A DNA stretch of 64,000 nt from Mycoplasma anserisalpingitidis (GTDB taxonomy: Bacteria > Bacillota_I > Bacilli_A > Mycoplasmatales > Metamycoplasmataceae): assembly GCF_007858495.1 (NCBI RefSeq), contig NZ_CP041663.1:620001-684000 (forward strand). The letters are read 5' to 3'. The notes under the pieces are model-generated. The model did no database searches. It saw nothing but the letters and a program-made list of their open reading frames with translations, and was not told where the DNA came from. Below, in pieces: positions 47,560 to 58,186 of this stretch; position 1 is the first letter of the stretch; each line of letters begins with the position of its first letter. The position numbers and the translations under genes were made by a program.

Positions 47560-47958
47560 ATGTTGATAGGTCAAAATTTAACCGTAAAATCTCAAGCAGA
47601 ATTGGCTAATTTAGCTAAAAAAATTCTTGAAATTAAACCAAAAGTTAAGTTTGTTTTGCTAAGCGGAGATCTTGGTGCTGGTAAAACAACTTTTGTAAAA
47701 TATTTAGCAACAGAATTAGGAATAAGCCAGAACATAACTTCACCAACATTTAACTATATGAAGAATTATGATGGACTAATCCACATCGATGCTTACAACT
47801 TAAGTGGTGATTTAGATGAATTTGAAGATTTTTTTGAAGATAATATAATTGCTATAGAATGGTTTGAAAATTTAAGTGTTAATTTCGAAAATGCATTGAT
47901 AATTAATATAAAAATTATCGATCAAAATACTAGAGAAATTAAAATTGAGAGGATATAA
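47560..47958 (+). CDS. tsaE: tRNA t6A biosynthesis ATPase TsaE
   Basis: A 132-residue ATPase needed with TsaB and TsaD to place threonylcarbamoyladenosine at tRNA position 37. Walker A is SGDLGAGKTTF (35-45), followed by SPTFNYMKNYDGLIHIDAY, a family block. ATG 47560 follows AAAGGA. Its stop overlaps tsaB (TAATG). Confidence 0.93.
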   Translation: MLIGQNLTVKSQAELANLAKKILEIKPKVKFVLLSGDLGAGKTTFVKYLATELGISQNITSPTFNYMKNYDGLIHIDAYNLSGDLDEFEDFFEDNIIAIEWFENLSVNFENALIINIKIIDQNTREIKIERI

Positions 47959-48521
47959 TGAAAGTGTATTTAGATACAGCAACTGAAGATTTTTTTGTAG
48001 CGCTTTTTGATGATAATTATTCTTTGATTGATAAAATACACTTAGAAAATTACAGAAAAAAAGTTTCGCTAATACCCGAACAATTTAGTGAGTTGTTAAA
48101 TAGAAATTCTCTAAGTGTTACTCAAATTGATCAATTCATAACTAATGTTGGTCCTGGTTTTTTTACTGGTGTTCGTTCAGGAATGGTGTTTTTTAGAACT
48201 ATTTCAATGCAGCTTAATAAAATCTTTTCAACAATTTCGACATTTGAAATTTTATATGAACAAAATAATAAGTTAGATGTTATTTTTTTAGATGCGCAGG
48301 GTGATAAATTATATAAATTTGATTCTAAATCGTATGGGCAAAAAAACATTAAAGAACTTATTGAAGTTGTGAATAAGGATGAAAATATTAAGATAAGTAA
48401 AATAAATTTCGAACATATTTCAAAAAATTTTCAAAATTATCAAAAATATTTTAATAATCAAAAACCATTAAAACAAGAAGTTTTATATATCAAAAAACCG
48501 CAAATAGGAGTAAAAAAATAA
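47958..48521 (+). CDS. tsaB: tRNA t6A biosynthesis protein TsaB
   Basis: A 187-residue paralogue of TsaD with an ASKHA fold but no catalytic metal site, which scaffolds the complex. Recognised by MKVYLDTATEDFFVALFDDN at the start, NVGPGFFTGVRSGM in the middle, and its place between tsaE and tsaD. One-base overlaps (TAATG) with both. Confidence 0.88.
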   Translation: MKVYLDTATEDFFVALFDDNYSLIDKIHLENYRKKVSLIPEQFSELLNRNSLSVTQIDQFITNVGPGFFTGVRSGMVFFRTISMQLNKIFSTISTFEILYEQNNKLDVIFLDAQGDKLYKFDSKSYGQKNIKELIEVVNKDENIKISKINFEHISKNFQNYQKYFNNQKPLKQEVLYIKKPQIGVKK

Positions 48522-49453
48522 TGAAAATTTTAGGAATTGAAACAAGTCATGATGATACTTCTATAGCAATATTGGATGATGGTAAAATTATTGATATGAT
48601 GACTATTTCACAAATAGATATTTTTAAAGAATTTGGCGGTACTATTCCAGAAATTTCATCAAGGGAGCATGTCCAAAACATTTCGATTATTCATGATTTA
48701 TTACTAAAAAAACACAATTTAAATGAAATTGATTATATTGCTTACACTAAAGAGCCTGGTTTGATAGGAACCCTACAAGTTGGTTTTTTATTTGCAAATG
48801 CATTAAGTTTGTCACTAAATAAACCTTTAATACCAATAAATCACCTAGAAGGACATTTCTTTAGTGCGACAATAAATAATGAAGTCTCATTTCCAGCACT
48901 CTGTTTACTTGTTTCTGGAGGTCACACTCAATTAATTTATGCCACAAATTATTTTAAAACAGAAATAATTGGAGAGACACTCGATGATGCTGTTGGTGAA
49001 GTTTTTGACAAAGTTTCAAGAAGATTAGAAACTGGGTTTCCAGGTGGTCCTGCAATTGACAAAATTTTTAATTCTTATACCGGAGATTACATTAATTTCA
49101 CTCAACCTCACACTGAAAATAAGTATGATTTTTCATTCAGCGGATTAAAAAGTCAAGTTTTAAATTATTGCAACACAACTGAAATGAAAAACATCCAACT
49201 AAATAAAGAACAAATCGCGAGTTCATTTCAAAATACCGCTATCAATTATCTAATAAATAAAACTAAAAGCGCACTAGAAGAATATCCAGTTAATTCATTG
49301 ATTCTAGGCGGTGGTGTTAGTGCTAACTCATATTTAAGAAAAGAATTTAAAAAGCTTCACAATAACGTAATAATTCCAAATATGAAATATACAACTGATA
49401 ATGGAGCAATGATTGCTCAAGTGGCTTATTTGAGATTAACAAAAAAGGAGTAA
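48521..49453 (+). CDS. tsaD: tRNA N6-adenosine threonylcarbamoyltransferase TsaD
   Basis: A 310-residue enzyme that transfers the threonylcarbamoyl group to A37 of ANN-decoding tRNAs. The metal-binding HxxxH is His108 and His112 in INHLEGHFFSA. ATP-binding blocks: LGIETSHDDTS at 4-14, LLVSGGHTQLIY, GEVFDKVSRRL, GGPAIDK, FSFSGLKSQV and LGGGVSANSYL. TsaC/Sua5, which makes the intermediate, is not in this window. Confidence 0.96.
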   Translation: MKILGIETSHDDTSIAILDDGKIIDMMTISQIDIFKEFGGTIPEISSREHVQNISIIHDLLLKKHNLNEIDYIAYTKEPGLIGTLQVGFLFANALSLSLNKPLIPINHLEGHFFSATINNEVSFPALCLLVSGGHTQLIYATNYFKTEIIGETLDDAVGEVFDKVSRRLETGFPGGPAIDKIFNSYTGDYINFTQPHTENKYDFSFSGLKSQVLNYCNTTEMKNIQLNKEQIASSFQNTAINYLINKTKSALEEYPVNSLILGGGVSANSYLRKEFKKLHNNVIIPNMKYTTDNGAMIAQVAYLRLTKKE

Positions 49454-49455
49454 AA

Positions 49456-50277
49456 TTGCCAAATATACCAAAAATCTTTTTCGTTGACCTTGATGGAACA
49501 ATAATAAATAAAAGGAATAAACTTATTTCAAAAAAGAATCTTAAAGCTGTTGAGTGGATCAATCAAGAATCAAAATTTATCATAACTACAGGAAGAAGTT
49601 ATTGTGATAGAAAAGTTAAAAGAATTTTACAAATGACTAATTCCGACACGGCTATCTTAAGTTCTGGAGCGCAAATTCTTTATAAAAATGAGTTAATTCA
49701 TGAATATTTTTTTGATATAGGTGAAGTTTTAAAAATTGTTGAAATAGCAAACAAATATAAAATTAACTTTGCCTTATTCACCAGTGAAAGAGAATATCTA
49801 ATAACTCAAAATCACTTATACAAATTCATTTCTTCTTTGACTCAAAGCAAACGAATGAAATCACTTCATATCAAGGAAATTAATAAAATAAACTTAAATA
49901 AAATACTAAAAATTACCTTTATTGTTTATCCATTTCAAATAAATAAAATACTTAAAAAACTTAGATATTCAATAAGCGGAGTCAATTACTTTTCAGCACA
50001 CTACAACTGAGTTATAGAAATTACTTCCTCTAGAGTTTCTAAATCCGCACAAGCTCTTGAAATATGTGATAAATTAAATATTGATCCCCAAGATTGTATT
50101 AACTTTGGGGATTCTATGGCTGATGAAGATTTATCTAAAGTTTTAGGACAATCTGTAGCAATGCAAAATGGAGATTTTGAATACATCAAAAATGCAACTT
50201 TCATAGCTCCACACTATAAATATGATGGTTTTTACCATGTTGTTAGTGAGTTATTAAACAAAAAAGGAGAAAAATAG
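49456..50277 (+). CDS. Cof-type HAD phosphatase (first of two)
   Basis: A 273-residue HAD-family phosphatase with motif I FFVDLDGTIIN (about residues 8-18), motif II FIITTGRS, motif III lysine near SRVSKSAQA, and motif IV INFGDSMADEDLS. One UGA (50008) is Trp. The start is TTG 49456, after GGAG and only 3 bases past the tsaD stop. It is probably in the tsaEBD transcript. Substrate unknown; Cof-type enzymes act on sugar and cofactor phosphates. Confidence 0.83.
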
Positions 50278-50283
50278 TTAATT

Positions 50284-51099
50284 ATGAATATTAAAAAACC
50301 TAAAATTATTTTTATTGACCTTGATGGAACGTCACTAGATATAAAGGATTCAATGCATTCCAATTTTAGTATCGAAAATATAAGAGCTATTGAAGAGATT
50401 TCGAAAGAAATACCTATTATAGTTTCAACCGGCAGAGGTTACAATGAAGAAACATTAAGAATATTAAAAACAATTAATGCAACTAACTTTATTCTTTGAA
50501 ATGGCGCTAAAATTTTTATAAATAATGAAGAAGTTGTATCTAAGAAAATAGAAATAGAGGCTGTAAAAAATATTCTTAATGATATTGCAAAAAATAAGGT
50601 TTTAGCAATACTTAACTCAGATCTAAAGAAAAGTTTTACTAAATCTATTTTTTTCAAAATTGTTGATGTTTTCAAAGGATTTAAAAATAATATAGATTAT
50701 CTTGAAAAAGTTCCTTTCGACACATTTAAGATTTTAGTTTTTGCATTATCTAAGAAAAAATTAATAAAATTGCAAAAACAATGATCTAAAAAATATGAAG
50801 GCATTTTAGAGGTTTCTTTTAGCGGTAGACAAAACACTTTAATGGAGATTACATCAGTAAACGCTAGTAAAGGATTGTCTGAAAAAGAATATTGTGAAAT
50901 GTTTGGAATCGATCCGAAAGATGCGATGCATATTGGTGATTCGATGAATGATGCTTCAGCAAAAGGAATACTTGGTACAGTTGTTGCAATGAAAAACTCA
51001 TCGGATTTATTCAAAAAAATTGCTGATATAACTCTAGAATTTGATTATAAAAATGCTGGATTATCCAAATTTATAAGACAATTTGCAAATAAAAATTAA
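50284..51099 (+). CDS. Cof-type HAD phosphatase (second of two)
   Basis: A 271-residue paralogue of the gene before it, 7 bases downstream. Motif I IIFIDLDGTSLD (8-19), motif II IIVSTGRGY, motif III near NASKGLSEK, and motif IV MHIGDSMNDASAK. The cap domain differs strongly from the first copy. UGA codons at 50497 and 50782 are Trp. Tandem duplication followed by divergence is likely, so different substrates are possible. Confidence 0.82.
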
Positions 51100-51199
51100 T
51101 AATTTTATTCAAGTTCTATGATTTAATAAAAATTTATTTTAATATATAATATTGCTTATAATGCGCTAAATTAAAAGCATATTTATAAAAACTATTTTT

Positions 51200-51305
51200 T
51201 GGTAAAATATATATGCTAATTTATACGGATAGGTTCTAGCTGAAAGACTAGACTTAGGTGGTTTTAGCGCTAAAACATAGTAAATAATAATGAAAGGAAA
51301 AGACA
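51200..51305 (+). promoter_or_regulatory. tuf promoter and leader
   Basis: An extended -10 TGGTAAAAT (51200-51208) is followed by a leader of about 90 bases with TCTAG/CTAGA (51235-51252) and the 16-base perfect palindrome GTTTTAGCGCTAAAAC (51261-51276), then GAAAGGA before ATG 51306. The leader is unusually long for this genome. Confidence 0.5.
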
Positions 51306-52493
51306 ATGGCAAAATTAGATTTCGATCGTAGTAAAGAACACGTTAACGTTGGAACAATTGGTCACGTTGACCACGGTAAAACAACTTTAACTGCTGCTAT
51401 TGCTACAGTTTTATCTAAAAAAGGATTATCAGAAGCTCGTGATTATGCTTCTATCGATAATGCTCCTGAAGAAAGAGCACGTGGTATTACAATTAATACA
51501 TCACACATCGAATACCAAACAGAAAACCGTCACTACGCTCACGTAGACTGTCCAGGTCACGCTGACTACGTTAAAAACATGATTACAGGGGCTGCACAAA
51601 TGGATGGTGCTATCTTAGTTGTTGCTGCAACAGATGGACCTATGCCTCAAACACGTGAACACATTCTTTTATCTAAACAAGTTGGGGTACCTCGTATCGT
51701 TGTATTCTTAAACAAATGTGATATGTTAGAAGGTGAAGACGAAATGATCGACCTTGTTGAAATGGAAGTTCGTTCAATGCTTTCAGAATATGGATTTGAC
51801 GGAGATAATGCTCCAGTTATCCGTGGATCAGCTTTCCAAGCACTTCAAGGTGATGCAAAATACGAAAACGCTATTATGGAATTAATGGCTGCAGTTGACT
51901 CATACATTGAAACACCTATTAAAGAATTCGACAAACCATTCTTAATGGCTGTAGAAGATGTTTTCACAATTACAGGGCGTGGAACAGTTGCTACAGGACG
52001 TGTAGAACGTGGTAGATTAGAATTAAACCAAGAGGTTGAAATCGTTGGATTAAAACCTACTAAAAAAACAGTTGTTACAGGAATCGAAATGTTCCGTAAA
52101 AACCTTAAAGAAGCTCAAGCTGGGGACAACGCAGGATTATTACTTCGTGGTGTAAACCGTGAAGACATTGAACGTGGACAAGTTTTAGCAAAACCAGGTT
52201 CAATTATTCCTCACACAGAATTTGAAGCTGCTATTTATGTTCTTAAAAAAGAAGAAGGTGGACGTCACACACCATTCTTCAAGAACTATAAACCTCAATT
52301 CTACTTCCGTACAACAGACGTTACAGGTGGAGTTGAATTTGAAGCTGGACGTGAAATGGTTATGCCAGGTGAAAACGTTAACTTAAAAGTTAAATTAATC
52401 GCTCCTATCGCTGTAGAAGAAGGAACAAAATTCTCTATTCGTGAAGGTGGACGTACAGTTGGTGCTGGTTCAGTAACAAAAATTATTAAATAG
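51306..52493 (+). CDS. tuf: Elongation factor Tu
   Basis: A 395-residue GTPase that brings aminoacyl-tRNA to the ribosome. P-loop GHVDHGKT (19-26), switch [24 protein letters not shown] and NKCD, domain 2 [13 protein letters not shown] and the terminal [11 protein letters not shown] are all intact. Codon use is richer in C-ending codons (AAC, GAC, TAC) than most neighbours, as expected for a highly expressed gene. Confidence 0.98.
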   Translation: MAKLDFDRSKEHVNVGTIGHVDHGKTTLTAAIATVLSKKGLSEARDYASIDNAPEERARGITINTSHIEYQTENRHYAHVDCPGHADYVKNMITGAAQMDGAILVVAATDGPMPQTREHILLSKQVGVPRIVVFLNKCDMLEGEDEMIDLVEMEVRSMLSEYGFDGDNAPVIRGSAFQALQGDAKYENAIMELMAAVDSYIETPIKEFDKPFLMAVEDVFTITGRGTVATGRVERGRLELNQEVEIVGLKPTKKTVVTGIEMFRKNLKEAQAGDNAGLLLRGVNREDIERGQVLAKPGSIIPHTEFEAAIYVLKKEEGGRHTPFFKNYKPQFYFRTTDVTGGVEFEAGREMVMPGENVNLKVKLIAPIAVEEGTKFSIREGGRTVGAGSVTKIIK

Positions 52494-52502
52494 TTTAAAT
52501 AC

Positions 52503-52533
52503 AAAAACACAAGATTTAGTCTTGTGTTTTTTA
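52503..52533. terminator. Terminator between tuf and the folA-linked gene
   Basis: AAAACACAAGA-TTTAG-TCTTGTGTTTT, with Ts after the plus-strand arm. It also touches the stop codon (52531-52533) of the converging minus-strand gene and has As on its other side, so it may serve both. Confidence 0.85.
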
Positions 52534-53547
52534 ATTATCTTGCTTCATGTAGTTAGTAATTTCATTTCAATATAAATCTAAATTCACATTACTTTTCGAT
52601 AAACTTTCTAAAATATAATCTTTAATTTGCTTATCGCTGTTTGATAATGAATTAAAATTTTCATAACCTAGTTGTTTTAATTTTTCTAATTCTGATTGAC
52701 TACTAAAATAAAAATAAATGTTTTTGTATATTTTTGGTAACAAATAATTTTCTGAACGATTTACATAAAAACTATTCATTACATATTTCTTTATCTGTTC
52801 ATCACTTTTATCAACATCTTCCAATTCATGTTTTAATCACTCATTCAGCTGAATGTGTAAATTCTCTAAAACTTCTTTACCTATTCTATAATTATCTTCA
52901 ATACCCCTAATCACTAAATTATTAACTTGTGCTAGCTCTATTAAAGGTAAATAAAATCTTAAATTATCTGAATTTATTCAAAGATTAATTTTTTTACTTT
53001 TGTTGTTATTCATTATATTTTTTACATTATCTATTAACTCATCAATGTAAAATATACCTAATTTTTTTACCGATGTTTTGTTTCTAATTTCAATTTCATA
53101 TGTTTTGAGTTTTTCCGAGCTATCTGAATTTACTCGTTCCAATTCATCCGATTCATTTTTATAAAATATTATTCTTTCATTTTTAAGAAAATTTTCTAAT
53201 TTCTCAAAATTTATATATTTGCCTAACTCTAAACTCGTTGGATAAAATAAATGTGTTTCTGATTTTGATAGCATAGATAATCTTATACTATTATAAAAGG
53301 CTTGTTCACCATCTTGAATAAAGAAAATATTAATATCTGCTGCATCAAGAGAATCTATTGAATCTCAAGAGTTATCATCATTAAATTGGACATATTCATC
53401 TATAGAAAAATTATCATTTGCAGCTTTATCAAAATCATAAATAATTCTCCCACCATAATATTTAGTGGCTACTGTTCCACTAGCAATCATTCCGCAAACA
53501 ACTACAATTGATCCTAATCAAAGCGTACTCTTAACTCACTTTTTCAT
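52531..53547 (-). CDS. Membrane-anchored or secreted protein, unknown function
   Basis: A 338-residue protein. After a basic start (MKKWVKS) there is one hydrophobic segment (about residues 8-30, LWLGSIVVVCGMIASGTVA) that could be a signal anchor; Cys18 is not in a convincing lipobox. The outside part alternates strands and helices (ADINIFFIQDGEQAFYNSI, KKINLWINSDNLRFYLPLIE) in a way that recalls a Rossmann-like or glycosyltransferase-like fold, but I recognise no motif. UGA codons are Trp. It starts 12 bases after folA, with GAAGG before the ATG, and so is probably co-transcribed with it. Confidence 0.68.
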
Positions 53548-53559
53548 AATATACCTTCA

Positions 53560-54036
53560 CTAACTACTTTTATTAACTAAATATTTAACATTAAATTCAT
53601 CATATTCAATTTCTTTGAACATAATAAAGTTTTCAAAAAGATTTAAATTTATTTTAATATCCCCATAATACTCATCTTTAATAAAACTTAAAATAACTTC
53701 ATCAACAAGGTTTATTGTCTGTAAATAAATTGAAAGACCACCACAAATAAAAATATCTTTTTTACTGTTTTTGTAAGAATTTATGAAACCTATATTAGTT
53801 ACAATTCTTTCATTTGCTCTTTCTGCTCTAATTGTTAAATCATCAGATAAAATAAATACATTTTTTGCTTTAGGAAGTCCATTTTTTAGTGATAAAAATG
53901 TTGTTTTACCTATTAAAACATTTTGGTTCATTATATTACTTTGAAAAAAATTCATCTCAGATTTTATGTTTCAAGGTAGTTTGTTTTTATTTCCGATTAC
54001 ACCATTCTTATCACATGCTAATATAGCTTTAATCAC
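53560..54036 (-). CDS. folA: Dihydrofolate reductase
   Basis: A 158-residue enzyme that reduces dihydrofolate using NADPH. Family blocks: KAILACDKNGVIGNKNKLPW at 3-22, VLIGKTTFLSL (about 45-55), VFILSDD, and IFICGGLSIYLQTI. The start is GTG 54036; no ATG fits the conserved N-terminus. A TATAAT lies 6 bases upstream with no ribosome binding site between, so the mRNA is likely leaderless. UGA codons are Trp. Confidence 0.92.
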
Positions 54037-54042
54037 TATGAA

Positions 54043-54048
54043 ATTATA
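54043..54048 (-). promoter_or_regulatory. -10 element placing transcription start at folA GTG
   Basis: Minus-strand TATAAT followed by TTCATA and the GTG start at 54034-54036. Confidence 0.55.
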
Positions 54049-54063
54049 ACAAAAGCAAAAATA

Positions 54064-54090
54064 AAATTGCTTATTTAAAATAAGCAATTT
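54064..54090 (-). terminator. Terminator after eno
   Basis: AAATTGCTTA (54064-54073) and TAAGCAATTT (54081-54090) form a 10-bp stem followed by Ts on the minus strand. Confidence 0.85.
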
Positions 54091-54102
54091 ACTTATAAGT
54101 AA

Positions 54103-55479
<1,377 letters not shown>

Positions 55480-55496
55480 TTAATATATTATTAGAA

Positions 55497-55502
55497 ATTA
55501 TA
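55497..55502 (-). promoter_or_regulatory. Extended -10 of eno
   Basis: Minus-strand TGCTATAAT; the -10 hexamer is 32 bases before the ATG, and AAGGAG precedes the start. Confidence 0.6.
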
Positions 55503-55562
55503 GCATTATTAAAATGTTGTAATAGGTTTAATTTTTCAAAGATTAAATTTTATGTAAATATT

Positions 55563-55590
55563 TCACAAAAAAAGTAGGACTAACCTACTT
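55563..55590 (-). terminator. Terminator embedding the apt stop codon
   Basis: On the minus strand AAAGTAGG-TTAG-TCCTACTTT followed by Ts. The TAG in the loop is the apt stop codon (55580-55582). Confidence 0.75.
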
Positions 55591-56092
55591 TAATTAATGA
55601 TTCAATTTTAATATCTTTGTCAAAAATTTCTCTACCATTTAAGTCACACAATTCCATAAGTAGAACGATTTTTTTAACTTTAACACCTTGTGATTCTAAA
55701 AGTTTGACAATCGCTTTTGTTGTTCCACCAGTTGCTAATACATCATCAACAATAGCAGCTGTTTGACCAGGTTTAATAAAACCTTTTTGAAGTTCTAATT
55801 TATTTGAACCATATTCTAAATCATATTCCATCGAAATAACTTCACCTGGTAATTTATTTGGTTTTCTCACCATTATAAATGGTTTTTTAAGAAATGCAGC
55901 TACAGGAGTTCCAAAAAGAAATCCCCTTGCATCTGGCCCTACAATAATGTCACAGTCTTTACATAAATCTGCCATTTGATTAATTGTGTAATTTAATACT
56001 TCTCCATTAGCTAACAATGGCGAAATATCTTTGAATAAAATTCCTTTTTTAGGAAAATCAGGCACATTTCTTATAAATTTTTCTAAATTCAT
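55580..56092 (-). CDS. apt: Adenine phosphoribosyltransferase
   Basis: A 170-residue purine salvage enzyme making AMP from adenine and PRPP. The PRPP-binding loop is AIVDDVLATGGTTK (113-126). Other blocks: PDFPKKGILFKDISPLL at the start and VGPDARGFLFGTPVA. It follows infB by 13 bases, so it is probably the last gene of the rimP-nusA-rnpM-infB transcript, an unusual place for apt. Confidence 0.95.
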   Translation of the reverse strand: MNLEKFIRNVPDFPKKGILFKDISPLLANGEVLNYTINQMADLCKDCDIIVGPDARGFLFGTPVAAFLKKPFIMVRKPNKLPGEVISMEYDLEYGSNKLELQKGFIKPGQTAAIVDDVLATGGTTKAIVKLLESQGVKVKKIVLLMELCDLNGREIFDKDIKIESLIKVG

Positions 56093-56105
56093 TTTTTATC
56101 CTTTT

Positions 56106-57911
56106 TTAATTAACTTGCACATCTTCAAAAAACATAAGAATATCATCTTCTTTAATGTCATTAAAGTTTTTAATGTGACATCCAAAATCTTTACCTTTAA
56201 CAACTTCTTTAGCGTCATTTAATTCACGTTTCAATGAATCTATACTTCCTTCATGAATTAATTTACCAGTTCTATATACTTTAACTTTTGAATTTGCTCT
56301 TACAACACCTTCATCCATCATAGCGCCAGCAATGTTACCGACTTTAGAATAAAAGAAAATTTTGATAATGTGAGCTTCACCAACTTTTCTTTCCTCATAA
56401 ACAGGTGCCTTTTCGCCTTCTAACATTTTTTCACATGATTCAATAATTTTATAAATAACATCATGTGAAGAAATTGTCACTCCTAAGTTTGCTGCAGATT
56501 GTTTTTGAGCAGCAGTTGGCTTATTATTAAATGTGAAGATGGTAGCATTTGAAGCCTGAGCCAATAGTAAATCACTGTTATTTATTGTTCCTGCAGCTCA
56601 ACTTACTACCTTAATTACGGCTTCATCATTATTTAACCCATCAATTTTATGTTTAATAGCTTCTGCAACACCGTGAACATCGGATTTTATGATAACATTT
56701 AACACTTTTTTACCGTCAGAGTCTAGGGTTGCTTGATTTCTTTGATAAAGTTCATTTTGTTTGTCTATAACATTTTTTTCAGCTGCTAGTTTTTTAGCAA
56801 ATTTTTCATCTGAAAAACCAACAAATTTATCACCTGCCATAGGGATGTAATTTAATCCACTAACAACAACCGGCATACCTGGAGTAGCTTTAGGAATTTC
56901 AACTCCATTAGTATCTGTTAAAAGTCTAACTCTTCCATATCTAGAACCCGCAACAATAAAATCTCCTTTAATAAGAGTTCCGTTTTCAATTATCAATGTT
57001 GAAACAGCACCGATTCCTTTATCAGTTCTAGATTCGATGACAACGCCAATTGGATATCTATTTGGATTCGCTTTTAAATCTAAAAGTTCAGCTAAAGTAT
57101 TGATTGCATCAAATAATTCATCTAATCCTTTTCCTTTTAGCGCTGAACCTGTTACCATCATTGTGTCTCCACCGTATTCTTCGATGATAACATCATTCTC
57201 CGCTAGTTCACCTTTAATTCTATCTAAGTCTTTATTTGGTTTATCCATTTTATTAACAAAGACAATAATTGGTACATTTACAGCTTTAGCATGTTGAATC
57301 GCTTCAATAGTTTGTGGCATAACACCATCATCAGCAGCAACAACCAAAACAACAATATCAGTTATTTTAGCACCTCTTGCTCTCATTGATGTAAACGCTT
57401 CATGTCCCGGTGTATCAATAAATGTAATCTTATTTTTCTTATATTCAATTTGATAAGCGCCAGTGTGTTGTGTAATTCCACTTGACTCTGTAGCTACAAT
57501 ATTTGAATTTCTTATCTTGTCAATCAAAGTTGTTTTACCGTGGTCTACGTGTCCCATAACAGTAATTATAGGAGCTCTTTTTTGTAAATCTTTTTCTTTG
57601 TCCTTAAATTCAACTTCATCTAAGAAATTACCTGCATCAACACTTGTTTCTTTATTAAAATCAAATCCATATTCTAGACATAATTCAGCAATTTCTTCTT
57701 CATCTAAAACATAATTAAGGTTATATACCTTTCCTTTTAAGAAAAATCTTTTAATAATATCATTTGTGTTAATCTTAGTTTTTTCTGCGAAATCACTTAT
57801 TGACATTTTTCCTGTGAAGATAAAAACACCATCTTTTAATTCAGTTTTAACAACTGACATTTGTTTTTTAACTTCTTCAACATTACTAATTCTATTTAAC
57901 TTTTTTTCCAT
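56106..57911 (-). CDS. infB: Translation initiation factor IF-2
   Basis: A 601-residue GTPase that brings fMet-tRNA to the 30S subunit. P-loop GHVDHGKTT at 120-128, [24 protein letters not shown], then two further domains and a C-terminal domain ([12 protein letters not shown] onward) that binds fMet-tRNA. One UGA (56595) is Trp. It has a short N-terminal region like other mollicute IF-2. The gene overlaps rnpM by 16 bases. Confidence 0.97.
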
Positions 57912-58186
57912 AAGACCTCCGTTAATTCGTTATAAATGTTGTTATAAACTTCAAGGTTTACATTTGTTCTAAAAGCTCTATTTAACGCCTTTGTTTTAAT
58001 GAACTGAGACCATAAATTAGGATCATTTTTTAGATAACAACCCCTACCATTCTTTGTTTTGTTTAGGTCTAATGAAATAATATTTGTTTCTTTTTTATAA
58101 TCAAATCTTATCAACTGTGAAACATCTAAAATTTCATGGGTAATCACGCATTTGCGTGTGTAATTATTATTTTTCTCACTCATCAT
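57896..58186 (-). CDS. rnpM: RNase P modulator RnpM (YlxR)
   Basis: A 96-residue RNA-binding protein that modulates RNase P in Bacillus. Family marks are TRKCVITHE near the start and NGRGCYLKND (usual form GRGAYLC) in the middle. It lies between nusA and infB as in all Firmicutes. Two adjacent ATGs (58186, 58183) are possible starts, both inside the nusA end; no strong ribosome binding site, so translation is probably coupled. Confidence 0.9.
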   Translation of the reverse strand: MMSEKNNNYTRKCVITHEILDVSQLIRFDYKKETNIISLDLNKTKNGRGCYLKNDPNLWSQFIKTKALNRAFRTNVNLEVYNNIYNELTEVLWKKS

